Below are positions 7,843-15,658 of a DNA stretch of 25,059 nucleotides, in pieces. Source of the stretch: Rhodobacter sp. Lineage in GTDB: Bacteria > Pseudomonadota > Alphaproteobacteria > Rhodobacterales > Rhodobacteraceae. The number at the start of each line of letters is the position of its first letter. The stretch's first letter is position 1. The position numbers and the translations under genes were made by a program. The notes under the pieces were generated by a model. The model did not search any database and was not told the origin of the DNA. It saw only the letters and a program-made list of their open reading frames with translations. The DNA lies in contig DPZQ01000213.1 of NCBI GenBank assembly GCA_003536295.1, positions 1 to 25,059 of the forward strand, read 5' to 3'.

Positions 7843-8760
7843 CTATACTCGTGCCAATGGCGCGCGTTTTTCCAATTTTAATCGAGTACGCACTTCTGCA
7901 GGGGTGATAACCCGCGCGCCTATGCTTTCAATCAACGTAACCGCACGCTCTACCAATTGGGCATTGGTCGCCAATACGCCCTTATCTAGCCAAAGATTAT
8001 CTTCCAGTCCAACGCGCACATTGCCCCCCGCCAAAACTGAGGCTGCGACATAGGCCATCTGGTTGCGTCCAAGGCCAAAAGCACTCCATTGCCAGTCAGA
8101 TGGCACATTATTTACCATCGCCATAAAAGTGTTCAAGTCATCGGGCGCGCCCCATGGCACGCCCATGCAAAGCTGCACCAACACAGGATGCGGGATAACC
8201 CCTTCTTTGACCAATTCCTTGGCCAGCCAAAGATGGCCTGTATCAAAAGCCTCTATCTCAATGCGAACGCCCGACTTGTTCATACGCACCGCCATGTCTC
8301 GCAACATGCCTGGTGTGTTAACCATTACATAATCGGCCTCGTTAAAATTCATCGTGCCGCAATCTAAGGTGCAAATCTCGGGGCGGCATTCAACCACATG
8401 GGCCACGCGTTCGGCCGCACCGGCCATGTCCGAGCGTGCGCCCATTGCCCTCATCGCTTCGGTGCCATCAAAGTAAATATCACCCCCCATACCAGCCGTC
8501 AGGTTTAAAACTACATCGACAGCACTGTCGCGAATACGTTCGGTGACTTCGCGGTAAAGGGCGGGGTCGCGTGCGGGTTTGCCCGTTTCAGGATCGCGCA
8601 CATGGCAATGCACTACAGCAGCACCTGCGCGCGCCGCGTCGATGGCACTGTTCGCTATTTGTGCAGGGCTGCGCGGTACATGGGGGCTGCGGTCTTGCGT
8701 GCCGCCAGAGCCCGTGACAGCACAGGTGATAAAGACTTCGCGATTCATAGCAAGCGGCAT
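7843..8760 (-). CDS. cdhC: BKACE-family 3-dehydrocarnitine cleavage enzyme
   Basis: 305 residues of the beta-keto acid cleavage family (formerly DUF849), usual length. The metal-binding His51 and His53 in VVHCHVRD and Glu253 in RVGLEDNLW match the zinc site of the family. The member of this family linked to carnitine dehydrogenase takes 3-dehydrocarnitine and acetyl-CoA and forms betainyl-CoA and acetoacetate. The gene is first in the operon, directly followed by the dehydrogenase-thioesterase fusion and divergent from a CdhR-like regulator, which is the gene set of carnitine catabolism. GGAG lies seven bases before the ATG at 8758-8760, which supports this start over Met5. BKACE enzymes for other beta-keto acids exist, so the substrate rests on context. 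Confidence 0.88.
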   Translation of the reverse strand: MPLAMNREVFITCAVTGSGGTQDRSPHVPRSPAQIANSAIDAARAGAAVVHCHVRDPETGKPARDPALYREVTERIRDSAVDVVLNLTAGMGGDIYFDGTEAMRAMGARSDMAGAAERVAHVVECRPEICTLDCGTMNFNEADYVMVNTPGMLRDMAVRMNKSGVRIEIEAFDTGHLWLAKELVKEGVIPHPVLVQLCMGVPWGAPDDLNTFMAMVNNVPSDWQWSAFGLGRNQMAYVAASVLAGGNVRVGLEDNLWLDKGVLATNAQLVERAVTLIESIGARVITPAEVRTRLKLEKRAPLARV

Positions 8761-8830
8761 AGTTTACTCCCATATTTTTTCAAAACTTATCAGGCTTGTG
8801 CGGGTCTGCTTAACAGTTTACGAAATTTTT
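8761..8830. promoter_or_regulatory. Divergent promoter/operator region of the carnitine operon and its regulator
   Basis: This AT-rich 70-base gap must hold both outward promoters and probably the CdhR-type binding site. AGTTTAC is repeated at 8761-8767 and 8815-8821, and AAACT at 8783-8787 is inverted relative to AGTTT at 8815-8819. I could not assign a convincing -35/-10 pair in either direction. Confidence 0.55.
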
Positions 8831-9814
8831 ATGACAAAAACCGCAACTATTTTTGATTCCAACCCCCAAACTCTGACAATAGCGGTTTTGGTGCTGCCAC
8901 ACTCATCCATCCTTGAGGTGGCCAGCACACTTGACCCGATGCGTAACGCCAACCGCCAAGCTGGGCGCGACCTTTTTCGCTGGCACGTCGTGTCGATCGA
9001 CGGCGCGGCCGTGCCCTTGACCTGCGGGATAGAGCTCCCCTCGCAAGGGCCCTTGCCCATTGCCCTCAGTGCAGATGTTTTGATCGTGATCGCGGGCTTT
9101 CGACAGGCCGAGGTCGCAACGCGCCCGCTGATACAAGAGCTGCGCCGTATCGCGCCTCGCTTTTTGGCGATAGGTGGGATTGATGCAGGCCCTTGGGTCT
9201 TGGCGCGCGCAGGACTTTTGAATGGCTACCGCGCCACCGTTCATTGGGAAGATCTAGAAGATCTTGCCAATGCCCACCCCAAGATCGAGGTTTTGCCCAA
9301 TCGCTTTGTAATCGACAAAAACCGCTTTACAGCCGGGGGGGCCACACCTGCCTGCGATATGATGCTGCATCTCATCGCCACACGGTTTTCGCAAAGCTTG
9401 GCGCGGCAAGTCGCCGCTTCATTCATAACCACAATGCGTGCGGGGCACGAAGGACAAACTCAGCATGACAGCGCCTCAGCCCACTCGCCCAAGCGCGGGC
9501 TTGATCCGCGAGTTCTGAGCGCTGTTGCGCTGATCGCAGATAATCTTGAAAGCCCCATTTCCACAGGCCAAATGGCGCGCTCCTTGGGACTGTCGGCACG
9601 TCGTCTTGAAAGTCTGTTTGCCAAAGACCTTGACACCACGCCCGGCGCTTTTGCCTTAAACCACCGTTTAAGTGCAGCGAGGCGCATGATCACCGACACC
9701 CACCATAATCTAACCGAGGTGGCCTTGCGCTGCGGTTTTTCTAGCGCGTCGACCCTTTCGCGCGCGTTTAAGCGGAAATATGGCACTGCCCCTAGCGCTG
9801 CAAGGCACAGCTAA
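8831..9814 (+). CDS. cdhR: GlxA/CdhR-family AraC-type transcriptional regulator
   Basis: 327 residues from the ATG at 8831. A longer open frame back to 8579 overlaps the divergent BKACE gene and is rejected. The N-terminal ~190 residues form a DJ-1/PfpI-like (glutamine-amidotransferase-like) sensor domain. The nucleophile-elbow region reads AIGGIDAGPWVLA with no cysteine, so it should bind a ligand and not catalyse. The C-terminal ~100 residues form an AraC double helix-turn-helix (MARSLGLSARRLESLF and EVALRCGFSSASTLSRAFKRKYG). This architecture is that of CdhR and GbdR, activators of carnitine and glycine betaine catabolism in Pseudomonas. Divergence from a carnitine operon makes CdhR the best call, with carnitine or a downstream product as inducer. 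The ribosome binding site is weak. Confidence 0.82.
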   Translation: MTKTATIFDSNPQTLTIAVLVLPHSSILEVASTLDPMRNANRQAGRDLFRWHVVSIDGAAVPLTCGIELPSQGPLPIALSADVLIVIAGFRQAEVATRPLIQELRRIAPRFLAIGGIDAGPWVLARAGLLNGYRATVHWEDLEDLANAHPKIEVLPNRFVIDKNRFTAGGATPACDMMLHLIATRFSQSLARQVAASFITTMRAGHEGQTQHDSASAHSPKRGLDPRVLSAVALIADNLESPISTGQMARSLGLSARRLESLFAKDLDTTPGAFALNHRLSAARRMITDTHHNLTEVALRCGFSSASTLSRAFKRKYGTAPSAARHS

Positions 9815-9837
9815 AAAGCGCTTCATGCAGGCTTAGC

Positions 9838-11844
9838 CTATAAAAGGCCTCGCCCATTAAGCAAAGGTTTAACCCCCGGCATTCGGCCTCGAAAGGCCGT
9901 GTAAAGGGCGGTGGCATCTTGGCTGCCGCCTTTTGACAAGATAAACTCCTCCAGCCGCCGGGCGGTTTCAGGGTCGAACGGATCGCCGGCCTCTTCAAAG
10001 GCGGCAAAAGCGTCTGCGTCCATCACTTCGGACCACATGTAAGAATAATAGCCCGACGAATAGCCGTCGCCCGTAAAAATATGCGCAAAATGCGGCGTTG
10101 CGTGGCGCATGGTAATGGCTTTCGGCATGCCTAATTGATTGAGCACTGTCGTCTGCATCTGCATCGGATCACTGGGGCTCGGCCCTTCGTGAAAGGCCAA
10201 ATCCACAAAGGCGCTGGCCAAAAATTCTACCGTCGCAAAGCCCTGATCATACGTCCCCGCCGCCAAAAGCCGTTCTAACATATCTTCGGGAATTGGTGCG
10301 CCAGTTTCTACATGGCGCGCATGTTTGGCCAAGACTTGCGGCACCTCAAGCCAATGTTCGTAAAGCTGGCTGGGCAGTTCCACAAAATCGCGCGCAACCG
10401 AGGTTCCCGAGACGAACCCATAGGTCACATCCGACAGCATTTGGTGCAAAGCATGGCCAAATTCATGAAACAGTGTACGTGCATCATCATAAGACAGCAA
10501 ACAAGGATTGCCCTTGGCAAAGTTGCAAATATTCACCACGATCGGCCGTTGATCACCACCAAGCTTGCGCTGACTCCGCATCGCAGAACACCAAGCACCC
10601 GACCGTTTTGAGCTGCGCGCGTAATAATCACCAATAAAAACAGCCACATGAATGCCACCTCTGGTCACTTCCCAGGCGCGCGCATCGGCATGGTAAAGCG
10701 GTATATTCAAGGGACAAAACTCTAGCCCGAACAGACGATTGGCACAGTCAAACGCTGCATCTATCATTGCGTCTAGCGATAAATAGGGTTTAAGAACGGC
10801 CTCGTCCAAATCATGCAGCCCCTTGCGGCGTTTTTCCGCATAATAGCGCCAGTCCCAAGGTTTCAGGTCACTATCGCCAATATCATCTTGCATCATCTCC
10901 GCTAAAATCGCCGCGTCTTCCAAGGCCTTGGCGCGGGCAGGTTCCCAAACGCGCATCAACAGAGTGCGCACAGCCTTTGGGGTTTTAGCCATTTCAGGTT
11001 CTAGCTTAAAGTCAGCAAAGCTTTTATAACCTAAAAGCTTGGCACGTTCTTCGCGCAGTACCAGAATTTCTGCAGCAATAGCGCGGTTATCATGGGCATT
11101 GCCATTCGCGCCACGCGCGCGCCACGCATCAAAGGCCCGCGCGCGTAGCGCACGATTAGGCGAAAACTGCAAAAATGGCACGATCAGTGATCGGTTTAAC
11201 GTCACAACGGCCTCTAAACCACGCTCTTGCCCTGCAGTGCGTGCGGCATCGGCTACAAAATCAGGTAAATCTCCCAGATCTTTGGCCAGTAATGGCATAT
11301 GCCAAGCACGCTCATCAGCCAACAGATTTTGGCTAAACTCGGTACCCAAAACCGCCAAACGGGATTTCACATCAGTCATGCGCTGGGCCTTTGCCCCTGG
11401 AAGGCGCGCACCCGAACGGATGAACATTCTCTGATAAAGCGCTAGCACACGCACCTGCTCTGGTGTCAGGTCAAGCCTGTCTCCTTGCAAAACCAGCGCC
11501 TCAATACGCGCAAATAACATTTTATTATTAACTACTTCTGACGAAAAATCGGAGAGTAGCGGCGCAAGGTCGCGCTGCAAAGTTTCGCGTGCGTCTGTAC
11601 TGTCAGCGCTGGCCAGGTTGAAAAATAAGCCCCCGACACGATCAAGAAGATCTTCGGCCTGCTCAAGCGGTTCAATCACATTTGCGAAGTTAGGGGCCGA
11701 TGGGTCGGTCGCTATTTGAGCGATATTAGCGCGGGCTTGGGCCAAGGCTTCGTCAAAGGCAGGGCCAAAATCTGTGTCTTCGATTTTGCGAAAGGGTGGC
11801 AGGCAAAAGGGGCCAGACCAGGGGGCGGTTAAAAGGTTGGTCAT
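9838..11844 (-). CDS. dcp: M3-family peptidyl-dipeptidase (Dcp type)
   Basis: 668 residues, close to the ~680 of E. coli Dcp and oligopeptidase A. The thermolysin-like zinc motif HEFGHALH lies at 460-467 and the third zinc ligand Glu489 in RDFVELPSQ. The substrate-side segment GDGYSSGYYSYMW lies near 592-604. Segments such as GDYYARSSKR.GAW and the region after HEFGH resemble Dcp more than OpdA. No signal peptide is visible, so it should be cytosolic, trimming dipeptides from the C-termini of peptides. AGGAG lies five bases before the ATG and overlaps the stop of the upstream moeB-like gene, so translation is probably coupled. It ends 23 bases from the convergent cdhR gene, with no clear terminator between. 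Confidence 0.9.
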   Translation of the reverse strand: MTNLLTAPWSGPFCLPPFRKIEDTDFGPAFDEALAQARANIAQIATDPSAPNFANVIEPLEQAEDLLDRVGGLFFNLASADSTDARETLQRDLAPLLSDFSSEVVNNKMLFARIEALVLQGDRLDLTPEQVRVLALYQRMFIRSGARLPGAKAQRMTDVKSRLAVLGTEFSQNLLADERAWHMPLLAKDLGDLPDFVADAARTAGQERGLEAVVTLNRSLIVPFLQFSPNRALRARAFDAWRARGANGNAHDNRAIAAEILVLREERAKLLGYKSFADFKLEPEMAKTPKAVRTLLMRVWEPARAKALEDAAILAEMMQDDIGDSDLKPWDWRYYAEKRRKGLHDLDEAVLKPYLSLDAMIDAAFDCANRLFGLEFCPLNIPLYHADARAWEVTRGGIHVAVFIGDYYARSSKRSGAWCSAMRSQRKLGGDQRPIVVNICNFAKGNPCLLSYDDARTLFHEFGHALHQMLSDVTYGFVSGTSVARDFVELPSQLYEHWLEVPQVLAKHARHVETGAPIPEDMLERLLAAGTYDQGFATVEFLASAFVDLAFHEGPSPSDPMQMQTTVLNQLGMPKAITMRHATPHFAHIFTGDGYSSGYYSYMWSEVMDADAFAAFEEAGDPFDPETARRLEEFILSKGGSQDATALYTAFRGRMPGVKPLLNGRGLL

Positions 11845-11852
11845 ATGCGCTC

Positions 11853-12776
11853 CTATTTATGGGCTTGAGCAAGAGTGATTTCTGGACCGGCGCCACGGCA
11901 AACGGGGCAAGCACTATCTGGGCTCAGAAAAATGACGCGGCTTTGGCCATAAAGCGCATCATAAATGAACAGCCGCCCACGCAGGGTTTGGCCTGCCTGC
12001 GACAGATGTTTGACCGCCTCGGTGGCCATCATCGCCCCCACGACCCCAGGCAAAGGCGCCGCAACCCCAGCAATGGCGCAGTTCGGCACAAGCTCTGGAG
12101 AGGGTGCAGTAGGAAAGACGCAGGCATAACAAGGCCCACCACGCGCAGGGTCATAAAGGCTAATTTGCCCTTCCCACTGGGTGATTGCGGCGGAAATCAG
12201 GGGTTTTTTCAGAAGAACAGCAGTTTCATTGATCAAGTATCGGGTCGCAAAATTGTCGCTGCCATCTAAAATAAGATCGTAATCTTCCAACAAGGCCTTG
12301 GCGTTTTCCACCGTTAGTCGACGTTTATAGGGGCGCACCTCGATAAACGGGTTCAGCGCAGTCATCGCCAATTGCGCCGAGCGCACCTTGTCAACTCCAA
12401 TGCGGTCATCGGTATGAATAACTTGTCGCTGCAGGTTTGAGGCTTCGACTATGTCATCGTCCACAACGCCCACAAGTCCCACGCCACTGGCTGCCAGATA
12501 AAGCAACGCAGGCGCCCCTAAACCACCCGCACCAATCACCAGCACTTTAGCTTCCTTTAGGCGTTTTTGTCCTGGCCCTCCAATTTCACGCAGCATGATA
12601 TGGCGCGCATAGCGGTTTAACTCAGCCTCAGAGAAAGCACCTTTTTTGGGGGGGGGCTTGGCATGGTGTCCTGCCCGTTTGCGCAGCGCTGAAAGCCCGC
12701 GTCCATACGCCACAAGGCACAACAAAACTGCACCCAAAACCAGATAACTGTTATAGTCGTGCCAAAAACTCTGCAT
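11853..12776 (-). CDS. moeB: MoeB/ThiF-family adenylyltransferase with N-terminal membrane anchor
   Basis: 307 residues, longer than the ~250 of E. coli MoeB. Residues about 11-27 form a hydrophobic membrane segment, followed by a basic proline-rich linker. The E1-like domain begins near 48 (RYARHIMLREIGGPGQ). It has the nucleotide motif GAGGLG (82-87), NLQRQ (114-118), DGSDNFATRY (171-180), a Cys in NCAIAGV (233), and two zinc CxxC pairs, Cys216/219 and Cys290/293. Family members adenylate the C-terminal glycine of a small sulfur carrier: MoaD in molybdopterin synthesis or ThiS in thiamine synthesis. The sequence alone does not decide between these, and there is no rhodanese domain. The start overlaps the dut stop by one base, so translation is coupled. 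The anchor would place the enzyme on the inner face of the cytoplasmic membrane. Confidence 0.85.
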   Translation of the reverse strand: MQSFWHDYNSYLVLGAVLLCLVAYGRGLSALRKRAGHHAKPPPKKGAFSEAELNRYARHIMLREIGGPGQKRLKEAKVLVIGAGGLGAPALLYLAASGVGLVGVVDDDIVEASNLQRQVIHTDDRIGVDKVRSAQLAMTALNPFIEVRPYKRRLTVENAKALLEDYDLILDGSDNFATRYLINETAVLLKKPLISAAITQWEGQISLYDPARGGPCYACVFPTAPSPELVPNCAIAGVAAPLPGVVGAMMATEAVKHLSQAGQTLRGRLFIYDALYGQSRVIFLSPDSACPVCRGAGPEITLAQAHK

Positions 12777-13243
12777 CAGGTCCGTCCAGTTGACCCAAAG
12801 CCCCCAGCACCGCGTGCGCTTGGGCTTAGGCTGTCGGTCAGTTCAAAGGTCGCACTTGTAACGGGGGCGATAATTGCTTGGGCAATGCGGTCTTGATGCG
12901 AGATGTGAAAGGGCTCTTGCCCAAGATTGATCATAATTACCCCCACCGCACCGCGATAATCCGTATCAATCGTGCCCGGCGCATTGAGTAAACTCACACC
13001 ATGTTTAAGCGCCAGCCCCGAACGAGGGCGGATCTGCATTTCATAGCCTTCTGGAATTTCAACCAAAAGGCCAGTCGGGATCAACCGCCACTCTGACGGT
13101 GCCAAGGTCAGGCCTTGGGCACGATCCGGCTCGGAAAAGTTGGCCCGCAGATCAGCGCCCGCAGCCCCCAAGCTTGCATAATGGGGCAGATCCCCGCGTG
13201 GATCTGCATCCTTGTCCCAAGCAAGCTTAACGGTTACTGGCAT
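12776..13243 (-). CDS. dut: dUTP diphosphatase
   Basis: 155 residues, normal for the homotrimeric dUTPase. All five motifs are visible: SLGAAGADLRA (I), PRSGLA (II), GTIDTDYRGAVGVIM (III, with the catalytic Asp region), DRIAQ (IV) and the C-terminal RGAGGFGSTG (V) that closes over the active site. It hydrolyses dUTP to dUMP and pyrophosphate, keeping uracil out of DNA and supplying thymidylate synthesis. AAGGGG precedes the ATG, which lies 11 bases after the universal stress protein gene. The stop overlaps the start of the moeB-like gene by one base. Confidence 0.96.
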   Translation of the reverse strand: MPVTVKLAWDKDADPRGDLPHYASLGAAGADLRANFSEPDRAQGLTLAPSEWRLIPTGLLVEIPEGYEMQIRPRSGLALKHGVSLLNAPGTIDTDYRGAVGVIMINLGQEPFHISHQDRIAQAIIAPVTSATFELTDSLSPSARGAGGFGSTGRT

Positions 13244-13254
13244 TGCGCCCCTTG

Positions 13255-13710
13255 TTATGTAATTTTCTCAAGGCGTTCTTTCGACATTTCGCCTGGAACA
13301 ATTGTAATGGGAATCGGCAAGCTAGCCGAATTGCGCGACATTTGCGTGACCAAAGGACCCGGACCCGACTTTTCATTGCCCGCTCCCAAGACCAAGACGC
13401 CAATTTCCGGATCTTCTTGCACTTGAGCCAAAATCTCAACCGCAGGGTCGCCTTCGCGAATTACAAGCTCGGGATCAATCCCTTTTCGATCGCGCATCCA
13501 TTTAGCAAAAACTTCAAAATGCGCTTCGATCCGCTCACGCGCTTCAGCGCGCATCAGCTCTGCAACCCCTTGCCAATGTTGGAATTCATCCGGGGGGATG
13601 ATTGACAAAATGGTCACACCTGCCCCTGTGCGCGACGCCCGCATCGCAGCATAGCGCATGGCATTCAAACATTCACGACTATCATCTAGCACAACTAAAA
13701 ATTTGCGCAT
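13255..13710 (-). CDS. Universal stress protein (UspA family)
   Basis: 151 residues with a single Usp domain. It opens with the strand FLVVLDDS, has the long helical middle of the family, and ends with the nucleotide-binding segment VLGAGNEKSGPGPLV followed by PITIVPG. The GxxG-type spacing suggests ATP binding. The second residue pair of the usual GSxG(S/T) phosphate loop is altered here (EKSGPGPLV). It is a cytosolic stress-response protein, and the exact role cannot be told from the sequence. GAGGTG precedes the ATG. The gene is first in a run of tightly packed minus-strand genes (usp-dut-moeB-dcp) and lies 101 bases downstream of trpS. Confidence 0.88.
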   Translation of the reverse strand: MRKFLVVLDDSRECLNAMRYAAMRASRTGAGVTILSIIPPDEFQHWQGVAELMRAEARERIEAHFEVFAKWMRDRKGIDPELVIREGDPAVEILAQVQEDPEIGVLVLGAGNEKSGPGPLVTQMSRNSASLPIPITIVPGEMSKERLEKIT

Positions 13711-13811
13711 TTAGCACCTCGCATTCCTAAAAGATCATGGCCTATCAGTTCGAAAACAGCAAGTATTGCCGGACATGATTAGCAGAATTTTCCTTTAAGA
13801 TGCTTGCGAGC
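13711..13811 (-). promoter_or_regulatory. Gap between trpS and usp, possible usp promoter
   Basis: In this 101-base gap the minus strand carries a weak TTGCTG ... CATGAT pair with a 17-base spacer upstream of usp. No hairpin with a T-tract is visible after trpS, so read-through from trpS is possible. Confidence 0.25.
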
Positions 13812-14858
13812 CTAACCGCGGATCATTCCTATAATATCATAGACCTGATCCACTACTGGCCGCGCGATGGCGTTGGCCTCTTGTGCGCCTTTTTCCAAAA
13901 TACGGTCGATTTCGGCAGGATCTTTCATCAATCGCTGCATTTCTTTAGAAATAGGGGCAAGTTTGGCAACAGCCAAATCTGCCAAAGCAGGCTTAAACTG
14001 ACCAAACAGCGAGCCGCTATAAAGGTCAATCACGCCCTGAGGCGTCATGTCGGCGAGCGCCGCATAAATATTCACCAAATTACGCGCCTCAGGGCGATTT
14101 TTTAGACCGCTTAAGGTCTCTGGCAAAGGCTCGGTATCAGTTTTGGCTTTACGAATCTTTTTGGAAATCATGTCCGCATCATCAGTTAAATTGATGCGCG
14201 ACTGATCAGAGGGATCGGATTTCGACATTTTCGATGTGCCATCGCGTAGCGACATCACACGTGTGGCGGCCCCTTCGATGATAGGCTCAACAATCGGAAA
14301 AAAATCAACCCCGAAATCATTATTAAACTTGGCAGCAATATCGCGACAAAGCTCAAGGTGTTGTTTTTGATCTTCGCCCACAGGCACATGCGTGGCCCGA
14401 TAAGCCAAAATATCGGCGGCCATCAAGGCAGGGTAAGCAAACAACCCTAACGAGACATTTTCACTGTTTTTTCCAGCTTTATCCTTGAACTGCGTCATGC
14501 GTGACATCCAGCCCATGCGAGCCACACAGTTGAAAATCCAACCCAATTCGACATGAGCGGAGACTTGGCTTTGGTTAAATAAAATTGATTTCGTGGGATC
14601 AATCCCTGAGGCAATAAAACCTGCCGCCGCCTCACGCGTGGCGTGGCGCAGCTTTTGGGGGTCCTGCCAGACAGTGATAGCATGCATATCAACCAAGCAA
14701 TAGATCGTTTGAATGCCTTCATCTTGCTTTTGAACAAAACGCTTAAGCGCTCCCAAATAATTGCCTAAAGTCAAACCGCCAGAGGGCTGTATACCTGAGA
14801 AAATCCGCGCGGCGCGGTTTGGTGGTGCGGGGGTGGCCAAAGCGGCAGTATCTGACAT
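13812..14858 (-). CDS. trpS: Tryptophan--tRNA ligase
   Basis: 348 residues, usual for the bacterial class I enzyme. The N-terminal SGIQPSGGLTLGNYLGA (21-37) contains the HIGH-equivalent segment (TLGN), and KMSKS is at 210-214. The segment FAYPALMAADILAY (140-153) is typical of the tryptophan-binding part. It charges tRNA(Trp) with tryptophan. GGAG lies eight bases before the ATG. The gene is divergent from a rhomboid-like gene, with 113 bases between them. I saw no tryptophan-rich leader or T-box-like structure in the gap. Confidence 0.97.
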   Translation of the reverse strand: MSDTAALATPAPPNRAARIFSGIQPSGGLTLGNYLGALKRFVQKQDEGIQTIYCLVDMHAITVWQDPQKLRHATREAAAGFIASGIDPTKSILFNQSQVSAHVELGWIFNCVARMGWMSRMTQFKDKAGKNSENVSLGLFAYPALMAADILAYRATHVPVGEDQKQHLELCRDIAAKFNNDFGVDFFPIVEPIIEGAATRVMSLRDGTSKMSKSDPSDQSRINLTDDADMISKKIRKAKTDTEPLPETLSGLKNRPEARNLVNIYAALADMTPQGVIDLYSGSLFGQFKPALADLAVAKLAPISKEMQRLMKDPAEIDRILEKGAQEANAIARPVVDQVYDIIGMIRG

Positions 14859-14971
14859 TATGGGCTCCGGTTATTTTAGTTGCACTTTCGCCATATCGTT
14901 GAGACAAGCAACCGTCAATCTCCCCGAGACAAATGGGGCACAAATCGCGACGTGAATTTAAGGAAAAGCCG
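14859..14971. promoter_or_regulatory. Divergent gap between trpS and the rhomboid-like gene
   Basis: These 113 bases must contain the trpS promoter and that of the rhomboid-like gene. AAGGA at 14960-14964, seven bases before the ATG at 14972, selects that start over the upstream ATG at 14933, which has no such site. I found no convincing promoter hexamers. Confidence 0.45.
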
Positions 14972-15658
14972 ATGGATCAGAATGAGAACCATTCACCTCT
15001 TAATCAATTACCTTGGATTGTTTGGGCTCTAGCACTGCCTGTAATCGCGATGGAGCTTGTGTTGGGGTTGGCTGATATTGGCCTTGTGGGCGGACCGTTT
15101 GGCAGCGCTTGGCGTATAGATGCTTTACAGCGCTTTGCATTTTCACCCGATTTAATGCGCGCAATGTGGCAAGTGGGTCAGTTTCCGATCACCGAAATGA
15201 TCCGACCCTTAAGCTACTTTGCCGTGCATAGCAGTCTGACCAATGCAATTTTCGCGGTGGTCTTGCTGTTGGCGCTAAGCAAAATTGTGGCTGAGGTTTT
15301 TACCCCTTGGGCAGTAGCGACGATTTTTTTTGGGGCGGGCATCGGCGGAGCAGTGATATACACCTTGGTTCCAACCATCCACAGCCCACTTTATGGGGCG
15401 TATCCGTCGGTTTATGGCATGATCGGGGCCTATACATTCTTACTTTGGGTGAATTTAGCTGCTGTAGGTGAGCGCAAATCCAGCGCTTTTTCGCTGATTG
15501 GCATGCTTTTGGGCATTCAGCTTTTGTTCGCCATCATTTTTGGCGGAAATATGGAATGGACAGCCGAGATTTCGGGCTTTGTCATCGGCTTTTTACTGGC
15601 CTTTGGCTTTAGCCCTTTACGCTGGCATGATCTTTCAAAACATATCAAACGCCGCTAA
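14972..15658 (+). CDS. Rhomboid-family membrane protein lacking the catalytic Ser and His
   Basis: 228 residues with about six hydrophobic membrane segments. The order matches the rhomboid core: HSSLTNAIFAVVLL (86-99, the H...N pattern of the second core helix), then a short loop, then the active-site helix and a final helix. In active rhomboids the fourth core helix has GxSG. Here GAYPSVYGMIGAY (142-154) has Tyr144 and Pro145 in place of Ser and Gly. The catalytic His of the last helix (AHxxG pattern) is replaced in TAEISGF, with Glu199. The protein should therefore be an inactive rhomboid-like protein that binds membrane partners. Ser146 lies two residues downstream and is not in the normal position. 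The gene ends tail to tail with murJ, overlapping by four bases. Confidence 0.78.
   Translation: MDQNENHSPLNQLPWIVWALALPVIAMELVLGLADIGLVGGPFGSAWRIDALQRFAFSPDLMRAMWQVGQFPITEMIRPLSYFAVHSSLTNAIFAVVLLLALSKIVAEVFTPWAVATIFFGAGIGGAVIYTLVPTIHSPLYGAYPSVYGMIGAYTFLLWVNLAAVGERKSSAFSLIGMLLGIQLLFAIIFGGNMEWTAEISGFVIGFLLAFGFSPLRWHDLSKHIKRR

Noticed and set aside
8579..8830. Open frame extending the CdhR-like regulator 84 codons upstream
   Set aside because: It overlaps the divergent BKACE gene. The regulator family begins at the ATG at 8831, where the sensor domain follows immediately.
9815..9845. Terminator between cdhR and dcp (AGGC/GCCT dyad near 9829-9840)
   Set aside because: The stem is very short, there is no T-tract, and it runs into the dcp coding sequence.
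11796..12269. 157-codon plus-strand open frame opposite dcp and moeB
   Set aside because: It spans two real genes on the other strand and has no domain or plausible start.
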